From the NCBI GenBank assembly GCA_027559495.1, contig JAMXSV010000028.1:1364001-1428000 (forward strand): DNA of 64,000 nucleotides. Reading direction: 5' to 3'. The position numbers and the translations under genes were made by a program. Below, in pieces: positions 55,445-64,000 of the stretch. The first letter of the stretch is position 1, and every line of letters starts with the position of its first letter. The DNA is from Aurifilum marmelostoma (taxonomy: Eukaryota > Ascomycota > Sordariomycetes > Diaporthales > Cryphonectriaceae). The notes under the pieces are model-generated. The model was not told the origin of the DNA. It saw only the letters and a list, made by a program, of their open reading frames with translations, and ran no database searches.

Positions 55445-57056
55445 CTGGCTGAGATAATGACGTGGAGCTCGTGGAAATTTAGCTTCAATCATGAGCATAA
55501 GATTCCAGGGTGTGATTTTAATATCCGTACCAATCCATCCCGTTCCCTGCCCTCGTCCTCCACCACCCCCCTCCCCAGTTCATGCAAAATATACCACGTA
55601 TCCCACAGGACGACGAGTACGTAGCACTATAGGGCATGTTGCCATGCTAAGCAAAAGAATTTTATGCCGTATCCTATGCGATAACACAGAGGCAACGTAC
55701 GTGAGCACACCCACCCCGCCGCCGCCGCCCCTAGCCCTCCTCGAAGATCAATATTGCCGAGTCAACCGTTTTTTGTTATATTTTAAGCAATCATCTCAAG
55801 CTTCTTGTCACCCCTAAAAAAAGAACCTGTCCGCGCTGATCTCCCTCTCTCTCCTTCTCTCTTTCCTTCTTCGTACTCGGCCCCGCTGGTGGAGAGTAGC
55901 CAAACCGATAGTCCGTTAAGAGTTCTGGATCCTGCCGAAGGATCTGCACTGGTTGTGTGAGAGAAAGACCGGCGACAAAGAGAGAAAAAAAGAATGAGGA
56001 GGGAGGGTGAGTGGGGAACGGACCACGCACTTGTAGGAGAGGAGGCCAAACGGAGCACAGGAGTATGTATGGTTATGCCCTTGAGCTGGCGAATGCAGTT
56101 GCTGCTTCTCCCCTTCCCCCGTCTCGCTTCTCGTCTTTGTCAGAGGGTCGGACCTCGCTCGCACACAGGCCATGATCAGCGCTGTGGCACGAATCAATCA
56201 ATCAATCAATCAACCTGCTTCCGAGCATGCATTGTCGCATGGTACTTGTATGTATGCACATCACTTCCAGGGGGTGGCCGACACCCGGGAGCAAAAAAAT
56301 AAACCTGCATCATCCCACATAGTACACAGCCCACGAAAAACCCCGGGACGTTGCAGACGCCGCCGCCTAAACTACTACTGAGTACGTACTGTTGTATGTA
56401 CGGACTGTACTATGTAGCACTGTCCCACGCTTTCGGGACCTGCATCCTCGCATCGATCTCATCCTGCGTCATGCATGCTTGCCTGTGCGAGTCGCCTGGT
56501 CACATATTCTTGCGTGCAGGTCCCAAGTCTTGGAGGAATGAGAGATAGGGCCATAGATTCATTTGTCTAATCGGTGAGCTGTACCTGCCGAGAAAAGCTG
56601 TTGAAGGTGTGTCTTTTGACTCCATGTGACGTGCATACTCCGTTGGATAGCCATCAAGAACGCGCCGAGCAATGCGATGGTCTTGTTCCCTCAAGACCAG
56701 ATATAAACTCGATCCCAAAAGAGAAAAAAAGAAAGCTTAGAGGTAAAACAGAGAGAAAAGAAGTCAATTGGGTTGACACGCCAGGACAGTAATCATAGAA
56801 CAGCAAGAAGAAATAGCAAAAATAATAACAACGTCCACGCTATAAGGCAAAAAAAAAAAAAAAAAAAAAAAAAAGAACAGGAAAAAGGCCAAATCCACCC
56901 CCGCCTTTCAAATACAGTTCGCGTGCGACAAGCGTCGCCAGCCGTGACAATACCAGCGTCCAGATAGGAAATGGGGTATCTAAACATAGGAATATGTATA
57001 AGGAGACCAAGAATAATCCAGTGTTCCGGTCTAGGTCGGTCATGATCAATCATCAA
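52117..57056. other. 4.9-kb gene-free region rich in simple repeats
   Basis: The longest stretch without a supported gene. It holds a CAG/CAA-type triplet array (53279-53351), C16 at 53854-53869, G12 at 53932-53943, G16 at 54352-54367, C12 at 55109-55120, T16 at 55429-55444, (ATCA)n at about 56193-56212 and A26 at 56849-56874. Two overlapping TACAGTA heptamers lie at 54105-54116. The part nearest 52117 (to about 53000) is probably the promoter and leader of the Flc-type gene. The rest may be a long upstream region, 3' UTR of the zinc-finger gene, or contain a non-coding transcript. No protein frame has coding character. Confidence 0.5.
53279..53351. repeat. Imperfect CAG triplet repeat
   Basis: About 73 bp of mainly CAG units interrupted by CAT, AAG and CAAG variants. 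It is not inside a supported coding frame. Confidence 0.85.
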
Positions 57057-60000
57057 TCAGTGCTGGTGGAAGAAAGCACCCTGGCCTGGGTGAGGTGATG
57101 GTGAATACGGCGAGGCGGAACCATGATGGCTGTACTGAGACTGTTGTTGCTGTTGCTGTTGCTGTTGCTGTCGATCCCCGACACTGGCAGGATTTAACAC
57201 CGTGGTGTCGTACATCTGGGTTCCAGAAGCATCCTGGAGCCCTAGGGGATTGATATAGGCCGGGAAGGGTTCCAGGTGTTGAGGCATACATGTGGAGATG
57301 TTGTATGGGGAGGCCGGTATGTACGAGGCTGTCGTCGTCGTAACGGGCATAGTCTGGAATGCCGTCTGTGTCTGATAGCCTGTCGGCATGCCCTGGTTGT
57401 GGAGGCCGAGGCCGAGACCAAGACCGCTCGTGGGCTGCTGTAGTTCCTGCATCGGGGTGCCGTAAAAGGACGAGAAGTCAGCTGGTGAATCGTAGGCGCA
57501 CGAAGAGTAGTGTTGTGTGTTCGGGTAGGCCAGGCCACCTGGGTGCTGTTGAGTAGTCATGGCGGGAGAGTGGCCAGGATTGGGCGACACGCTGAAGGGC
57601 CGCTGCTGTTCTGACTTGACCGGCGGGAAAGTCCTGGGAGGTGGATCGCATACGGGGCTGATGATGCTGTCGGCGTGCAGCTCCGCCCTGGACACGAGCC
57701 GCAGGATCGGCAGGCTCATGGTCTCCATGTGTTTTGCCAGGTGGACAGTCAGCTTCTTCCACGTCTGCAGCGTCTTCCCGCAGAAGCGGCATGGCTCATC
57801 CTGCGGCCTGCGCCGTGTCTCTGCGTGACACTTTTCGACTTTTTGCCATGTGGGCTCATGGGCGCCTGCTCGCTTCACTGCAGCCTTTGTCTTTACCTTG
57901 GGCTCCGTAAACTTGTGTTCTCGGACCAGGTGTTGTAGGAAGTTGTCTCTGCGGAAGCAGACATGCCGGCAGTCCTCGACGTCGCACGTCCACCATTCAA
58001 GGTGCTAATTACAACAAGTGTTGTCAGTAAGAGTCCATGTGCAGCATGTGTATAATCAGTTGAAAAGGGACGATAACACACCCTATGGCCTTCGTTCTCG
58101 TGCCGCACCCAGTCAGCTTTGCGCTTGAAGACCTTGGGATCGCGGCAGCGGTCCCAGGTACAGGTGAAGGGCTGCACGTCTTCGTGCACATGTTTGGTCC
58201 AGTCAGACGGCTTGGTAAACTTCTTGGTCACGTAGCAGATCTGGCATTCGAATTCTGCTGGCAGCGAGCTGGTAGGTGGCATGGGGATATCTGCAGGGAA
58301 GCTCTCGGCCGTGATGCCACCTTCTGGTGCCATGGCGTCTCCTTCGTCGACGTCGTATGCTGTGCTGAGGGGTTCTATGCCGCGAGACTCGCCACCCTTG
58401 ACGTCGAACGGGATCGCTGAGCCCCCGAGTTCAATGCACATCTGTCCAGAAGGGCAGTTGTGAGCCGCGGTCCGCTTGAGGTGTTTGAGCTTACTGGTCA
58501 GCAGCGCCTTATAGCGTGCGACCTGCTGGTGCGCGATGCGGTCCACGAGGAACGTGTTCTGTTCCGCCAGTCTTGGGTTCATCTTCAGTATCTGCTGCCT
58601 GAATCCGGCTAGGGTGGGTGGAATCTCGTCGATAATGTTGCTGTCTGCCGCTCTCATGTTGTCACCTTCATCGTACAGGTCGTCCTCCTCCTCATCGTCA
58701 TCATCCGGGTCAGGCATGCCGGCGGTGCCTCTCGCCAGGTGTGCAACGGGCGGGCCACCACTCTTCTTCCACATTTCCACTAGGCTGGAGTGTGACTCCT
58801 CCTTCACCGCCGCGCCGCCCTTGGGAAGATCGGATTTGCTCCTTGGACGCCTCAGCATGGTACTCCTCACCTGCAGGCCGAAGGGGCTCTTTGGCGAGGT
58901 CATGTTGCTGATCGACCCGCTCCGGGCATGCGTCGTACCGATAGCGGCAGCGCCCGTGGCCATGGACACGAGGGCAGTATTCAGAGAGGGCGGTTGCTGC
59001 TTCTTGGTCCAGCTCGAGGAACGTGGCGGCGGCGCGAGGGTATCGCGGCTCTCCCGCCGCGCCTGGGGGCCGTTCTCGGCTGCAAGGTCCTCCTCCGGAG
59101 CGGTGCGATGACGCTTGAGCAGCGGGTTGCTGGGTTTTCTCACCAGCCCACGGAGCCCCCCGAAGAGGATACTAGGCTTCCTGTCTCTGCTGATAGAGAG
59201 CTTCTTCAGGAAGTTCCCGCTGGTGATGCCCTCCATGTCTGCGACACTGGGTAGGCTCCGACGGCGCGTACCCCAGGTGGCGGCTCTCGACAAGACTGAG
59301 CCCGTATCCTGGCACATCTGGTCGAACCGCTTCATGGCAGCTTCTGAGGTCTCGGGCTGCTGACGTTCCGCACCCTCCTTGGTGATACGATATACCGTGG
59401 GTGCATCCGACCAGAGACGGTGCTGACCCATTAATTTCAGGTCGTCCTCTGTGAGAACTCCTCCCCTCTCCATATAGTATACCTGATCAGGCAGGGGCTT
59501 GTTCTCGGTCTTACTGTCCCATGGGATCCCTCCCAGCCCGATACCATCGTTGTCAATTGTCGAGGGGTCGACGGCTGGCGGGCTGGCCGCCTCAACAGAA
59601 GGCCTTCCGCCCTCGACGGCCGTCGTGATCCACCTATCCACGTCTTCGTTGCGCTCAGCGATCTTGCGGCGCGTGTCCATCTCGTTCATGGTAGGGCCCT
59701 CGGTGGAGGGGCGATCCTCTGGACCCCAGCCATGAGGTCCTCCTGTTGAGGTACCAGCAGCCCATATTCCATACTCATCCCTACTGCCCACGTTCGACCG
59801 CTGATACGACGCCGAGACGAAGTTGTCATCGGCACTCACGACGCCGGTTCGTATGGTCGAGGGGCTCTCCATATCTTCGGGAGGCAAGGTCCCGTCGGCC
59901 TGGGGTTGGTCCCGCCCCCACATGGAGACGAGGACCCTGGGGCTCGGACTCGGTACTGTGGTGAAGACCATGCCTTCTTCGCTAGAAAGCGTCGTTTTGG

Positions 60001-60652
60001 ATTCTGATCCCAGGTGGGGCGCAGACTGGTTGAAGGAGTACTCGGACGAGGCAAGCCTCGAAGGGTTCGAGGGCGCTTGTGAGGAGGAATTGGGCGACGT
60101 CTGGCCCAAGGCTGCCGAGATGTCATGCCCAAGCGTTGGAGACGTCGTGTGGAAGGCCGGCGTGGTGGGACCTGTGCTCAGAGGGTAGCTGGGAGGGTCG
60201 GGCGCAGTATAATCTGGAGCCGACGACTCAGCCCGTTCGTAGAACGGCTCGCTGTGATCACTCGAGTCTTCTATAGAATCGCCAAGGAAAGTGGGCGTGC
60301 TGCCGTCCTCGTCGTTAAAGTCGACACCCAAGAACGGGTCTGGGTCGTCGCTGAAAACAGACAGAGAGTCTGCCGGCGTGCTGACGTTGTTTAGAGAAGG
60401 AGATGCAGAGCTGCTAGGAATCCGAGAATAGGGCGAGAGGTTATTGTTGGACGACGTGAAAGACGTTGTCGCTAACGAGGTGGCGGTGGTGGTATTTGTC
60501 GTCGTCGTCGTCGTCGTCGTAGCCTGAGGGCCTGGGTGGTAAGAGTGCTCAACAGTCCCGTGGTCTGCAGCCGCCCACGTCCTATACCTGCTGCTGTTCT
60601 TGTCAAGCAGAGAGGGATGGATGCTAAAGGTCGAAGACGACATCTCCTGCAT
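57057..60652 (-). CDS. Large C2H2 zinc-finger protein, probable transcription factor
   Basis: Two exons (58082-60652, 57057-58004) joined by a GT-AG intron (donor GTGTGT) give 1172 residues. The first 780 residues are mostly disordered and Ser/Thr/Pro-rich, with a Thr/Asn run near residue 45 and several Arg/Ser patches. A helical segment (LAEQNTFLVDRIAHQQVARY, then KALLTSKLKHLKRTA) precedes the zinc region. Zinc-finger-like units follow: FECQICYVTKKFTKPSDWTKH, FTCTWDRCRDPKVFKRKADW with HENEGHR, WTCDVEDCRHVCFRRDNFLQH after the intron, and CRFCGKTLQTWKKLTVHLAKH. The C-terminus is Pro/Ser/Gln/Tyr-rich with a polyglutamine run near residue 1135. This pattern resembles fungal regulators of unknown target, so nuclear DNA binding is inferred. 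Start taken at MQEMSSSTFS; the second ATG is three codons later. Confidence 0.83.
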
Positions 60653-62784
60653 GTGAGAGGAAGGGATCCTCTGGGGCGCAGGCGTACTTTATTCAAGAGA
60701 GTAGGAGAATAATGTTACCCAGGCGGGAATGCGGATGCGTCAGTCAGTCACCCTGGGACAAGACGGATAGGCTCCTCTGCTCATAATAGCCCGGCAAACG
60801 AAAGTTTGGAGTAGACGGTGTCGGTTGGTGCAAGATGCTAGTTACAGTGGCTGTAGGCCTTCGCATTGGAGAAACCAACCAACCAAGAAAATAAAAAATA
60901 AAAATAAAACAACGAGAAGATCGGCTGACAGTGCACTTTGCGACGGAGGGATGGGTAGGGTCGTGGGTCAACGTCAAGTTTGAGGTTGCGCTCGCAATCG
61001 GATCAAATCCGCGTCGAAGATGAACGATCTGAAAGTCTAAGAGAGAGGGGGGGGAGAAAGCCGGGGAGGCGAGATAGGAACAAGGGTGGGATGTGTTTTG
61101 GGGGGCGGCCTCGAGGCGTTCCCCTATGCCAGTATGACAGACCTGACGACAGCGCTTATTCAGAGATGTTGGTGTACCTAGTTGCCAATCATGACAAACA
61201 GAAGGTACGGCCGACACCTACAGGGGCCGGGGGCTGAGCTGCAGAAGGAGGAGGATCAGACTAAGCCTTCGACACAAATTTTCAAGTTCTCTGTCCGGTT
61301 GATGACAAGCTTCGTGGGTTCCAGATATGCTGGACGGAATGCGTCTTGGCGATCTGACAAATAAGTCTGGGAGGTGGAGGAGGGGTGGAGGTGGCTTTGT
61401 TTGGAGGATTGCAGCGTTGGTCCTGTGTGCTAGGAAAGAGGAATGACCACTTATGGTGTTCGAGAATCAAAGTGGAGGAAAGGCAACCAGAGGCACAGAT
61501 CCGCCCGACTGCAGCTGAGCTGCTGTGGGCACAGCTGCAGGTCATTTACCGTGTACATAGAACCCACAATAAGCCGTGCACCATTGTAGTGCTCCTGGTA
61601 ATCGCACCCCAACAGTAACGAGAAGCTGGGGGGAGAAGGAGGGGGGGGGTGACAGAAATTACTTGCCCCGTCTCTGTTTCGATATTTAGCAGGCCGACTT
61701 TCGACGGCAATGACAAGAGTCTGTAGCCCGGGTGAAATGGTGTGGTGTGCATGTGGACAAAGTCGTGGGTTACATTTCCCTCATGCAGTGGCGCGGACAC
61801 AGGACTTGTGGCTCCGTCGAGTTGGGGACTGAAAGTGGACGACGACGAGGCTTATTGCGAGGCGTACTCCACACCAGTTTCACCTGGCAGCTCGGCGGAG
61901 CGCCTGTCAAGATCCCTGGAGACTTCTGCCAAAAAGGTGAGAATCCATGATGGCATCACAGACGTTTCTTGGATCATCATCATAGCTCAGACCCCCCATT
62001 TGACTCCTTGTGACGCTGTGGTTGCACGAGGGCGATGAGTACTGCTGGGTTCGGGCGTGAACGGCCGGGCACCCTGACGGAACCTCTGAGAGAATGCCCC
62101 TAGTCGTCCGAGCAGTGCCATCCTAACCAGCAGCGGGAGTAGGTTCGAATGCCACAACGACTCTCGCGGTGTGTACCCCTGTGGGTTTGCTCGCTGAAGC
62201 CTTGAATCCTGAGCAGTGACCCCGGTACATGTCGATTCAACATGGCGTGGACAAGACCCAAATCTGACATGGAAACAGCTCTGCTCAATGTGGCAACATT
62301 TCCGCTAGGGGTCTCGCGACTCCCGGCTCGGTAGCGACGCCGTGCCTCGTGTCTTTTGCACAGCCCCAGAGACAGTGTGGCAGGCGGCGCAGGCAGGCAA
62401 CCAGACCATCATGCACCGCCTGTAGGCAGCATGTTCGCAATCATCGCTGACAGGTCTCAGGCAGGCCCGGCCTATCTCTGGTAGATGGGGTGGCCCAGCA
62501 CGCCCAGCTGGGCTGGAGGGATTTTATTCGGCCGAAACGACGGGAACGGGCCGTCTAGAAAGGCCCTCAACCCTCGGGTGAGATGCCGTCCCAGCACTAC
62601 CACTGCTGAGTCATCCCTCAGTTCTCTGTCCAGCATCCAAAGGGCCCGAGCCCCACTGGCAGTCTTCCGAGGCCTTGGAAACTTTGACGATCTCATCCAC
62701 ACACTACATCATTGTAGGACTTGTCGGGAAGTCTGCAGTTCCCAAGCAGTCGAGTCGACTCGAGCAGATTGAAACACGACCATA
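60653..62784. other. Divergent intergenic region with tRNA-like relic
   Basis: 2.1 kb between divergent start codons. It has G8 at 61047-61054, a G9 run near 61641 and a tRNA-like fragment at 62102-62162. No protein gene is supported. Confidence 0.5.
62102..62162 (+). other. tRNA-like relic (probable truncated Leu/Ser-type tRNA)
   Basis: The segment opens with AGTCGT followed by CCGAGCAGT (A-box-like), contains GGTTCGAATGC (one base from the B-box consensus), and closes with CCACAACGACT. The first six and last six bases pair perfectly. At 61 nt it is too short for a nuclear tRNA, and the T-arm pairing is poor. It looks like a degenerate or internally deleted class II tRNA rather than a working gene. 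Confidence 0.3.
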
Positions 62785-63359
62785 ATGGTGAGAACACGAG
62801 GTTGCGACTGTTGATGGCATTCGAGCTAATGTTTGGGCTTAGGGCCTCGAAATTCCTTCATACGTCCTGGCGGCCTTGACGGTAAGTGATGCTGGTGGCT
62901 GCAAAGTCCAGTGACCACAACATGCTGCGACACAAGCTTGACAGGTGTCAAAGCCAAACTGAGCCAAGGAAGTAATCCATCTGGTAGAGCATGGACTAAC
63001 TGGCGACTCTTCTACAAGGCGTCAGGTGGCATCTTTGGATATGCGCGAACTCGATCGCTGCCCTCCATCATAGCAGGTTGTTCCGTCGGACTGCTGTGTG
63101 AGTTCGGGCCATTTCCTTCTTGTGCACCGGCTCCGAAAGGCATGTTCGTCTAACAGACACAGATGCGTTGGGCGGGTATCGCATGCAGAACAGCGAGCCT
63201 TATGGAGTCGAGCTGAGCCTGCTGGCCTCCGTCGTCCTGGGAGGGTCAGCCATCCCGCGAGCCATCAGACTCCGAAAGACGGTGCCCATGATTCTGTCTG
63301 TCTTGGCAACTTTTGGAATGGTTCTTTTCGGGAACGGAGTGTACCAAGGTAACCTCTGA
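62785..63359 (+). CDS. TMEM14-family small membrane protein
   Basis: Four exons (62785-62787, 62843-62881, 63019-63097, 63163-63359) give 105 residues, the family's usual size. Exon 1 is only the ATG before a GTGAGA donor. Sequence blocks match TMEM14/UPF0136: GLEIPSYVLAALTASGGIFG, YARTRSLPSIIAGCSVGLLY, ALGGYRMQNSEPYGVELSLL, then ASVVLGGSAIPRAIRLRKTV and a last hydrophobic helix, for four predicted membrane segments. Family members sit in mitochondrial or ER membranes; animal TMEM14C is needed for heme synthesis, but the fungal role is not settled. Two acceptors 6 nt apart (exon 4 from 63157 or 63163) would differ by two residues; the second fits the family better. A GTAACC near 63348 could start a further intron altering the last residues. 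Confidence 0.83.
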
Positions 63360-63662
63360 GGCGTCAAACTGGAGGCCAGACTGCATATGAACTCAGTGCC
63401 GCATGCCCAGATCGTAGAACAGAGGCTTCATCAATACCAATACTGCTCTCCTTGGGCATCGCGCTCTGTGTGATGTCCCTTGAGATCTTGAAAGCACTCA
63501 TGGACCTCCCAATAGCCTTGGCTCAAGCGGCTCTCCTGTGTGTGGACGCCCGCTTGCCTATAGTAGACTTGCCAACAATACACCTCCTCTTGCAACGTGT
63601 AAAGTTATGTTCCGGAATCGCGTGTCGTAGGCAGTGGTTCGCGGGCTCGGGGTGGGGTCAAG
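63360..63662. other. Convergent 3' intergenic region
   Basis: 303 bp between the stops of the TMEM14-family gene (+) and CMC2 (-). Nothing recognisable. Confidence 0.5.
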
Positions 63663-63971
63663 TTAGGAGTTTTCGTCAATTTCCTTCCACTTCTGTCTGA
63701 TGCTATCCTTCTTGTCTTGAGACTTGCTGCGGTTGTTGTCCTGACGTTTCCTCCTCTCTGCACGCAAACAGGCACTCAATGCCTCTTTTGCGCCGTTGCA
63801 CATGCCCATGGACTTCCAGAGGAATCCGCGATCATGACACTCCTCGAGGGCTGTCATGAGGTCCTCGCAGGCTGGGTGGTGTGATGATTAGCAAAAGGCA
63901 AGCGCGAACAGTCGGCAAAGAGTCTTCGACAGCATACCGGTGTTGTCCTTGGTGTGAAGATGAGGATGCAT
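63663..63971 (-). CDS. CMC2: Cmc2, mitochondrial cytochrome c oxidase assembly twin-CX9C protein
   Basis: Two exons (63938-63971, 63663-63871) give 80 residues. The start MHPHLHTKDNTACEDLM is diagnostic for Cmc2. Two exact CX9C motifs are present, Cys13-x9-Cys23 and Cys36-x9-Cys46. These form the disulphide-bonded helical hairpin imported by the Mia40 pathway into the intermembrane space. Cmc2 takes part with Cmc1 in copper delivery and cytochrome c oxidase biogenesis. The tail is Arg/Lys/Asp-rich, longer and more basic than in yeast. The intron (63872-63937) is GT-AG and splits codon 12. The promoter lies at the window edge. Confidence 0.92.
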
Positions 63972-64000
63972 CTTGCGAATAATTAATCAGGAGGGCTTGG

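Noticed and set aside
55175..55624. 149-codon plus-strand frame in the gene-free region
   Set aside because: It is driven by A- and T-rich low complexity, with no domain, no splice support and no coding-like composition.
62472..62772. Overlapping frames on both strands upstream of the TMEM14-family gene
   Set aside because: No family resemblance; the region is better explained as promoter and leader.

Overview
This 64-kb window is nuclear DNA of a filamentous ascomycete (Pezizomycotina, most likely a Sordariomycete). The genes carry short spliceosomal introns (about 54-130 nt) with GTAAGT/GTGAGT-type donors and CTAAC/CTGAC-type branch sites. The gene set includes fungus-specific families (Flc flavin-carrier/TRP-like, LIM-RhoGAP Lrg1, DUF2417, a PWWP protein of the Pdp3 type) next to universal eukaryotic genes. 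I support 20 protein genes and about 34 introns. No rRNA gene, intact tRNA gene, transposon or CRISPR array was found, and nothing suggests a virus or a secondary-metabolite cluster.

Layout, left to right: SEC66/SEC71 (+, 663-1557); small conserved protein (-, 2211-2895); ORC3 (-, 4182-6751); PWWP chromatin protein (-, 7769-9877); BRR2 (-, 11245-17862); coiled-coil protein (+, 18458-20011); RFC2 (-, 20171-21448); two-domain E2 ubiquitin-conjugating enzyme (+, 22419-24228); proline-rich protein with a frame break (-, 24912-26166); small conserved protein (+, 28462-28977); DUF2417 membrane/hydrolase-fold protein with a frame break (+, 29978-31619); LRG1-type LIM-RhoGAP (+, 33965-37657); ERG26 (-, 38957-40186); conserved unknown (+, 40639-42000); mitochondrial HMG-box protein (-, 42564-43596); PRP5 (+, 44753-48463); Flc-type transporter (-, 49759-52116); C2H2 zinc-finger protein (-, 57057-60652); TMEM14-family protein (+, 62785-63359); CMC2 (-, 63663-63971).

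There is no operon-like organisation. Functional echoes are two DNA-replication genes (ORC3, RFC2) that both carry MluI cell-cycle boxes upstream, two spliceosomal helicases (BRR2, PRP5), and two mitochondrial genes (HMG-box protein, CMC2).

The most notable points are: a tandem-UBC E2 gene with a GC-AG first intron and a 12-nt microexon; an unusual abundance of long G/C homopolymers, several lying just inside 5' splice sites as C-tracts in the transcript; and two otherwise intact genes broken by one extra base in a 7-base G/C run. The two breaks suggest either homopolymer sequencing error or genuine slippage. No clearly undescribed system was found. The genuinely unexplained genes are the conserved unknowns at 2211, 18458, 24912, 28462 and 40639.
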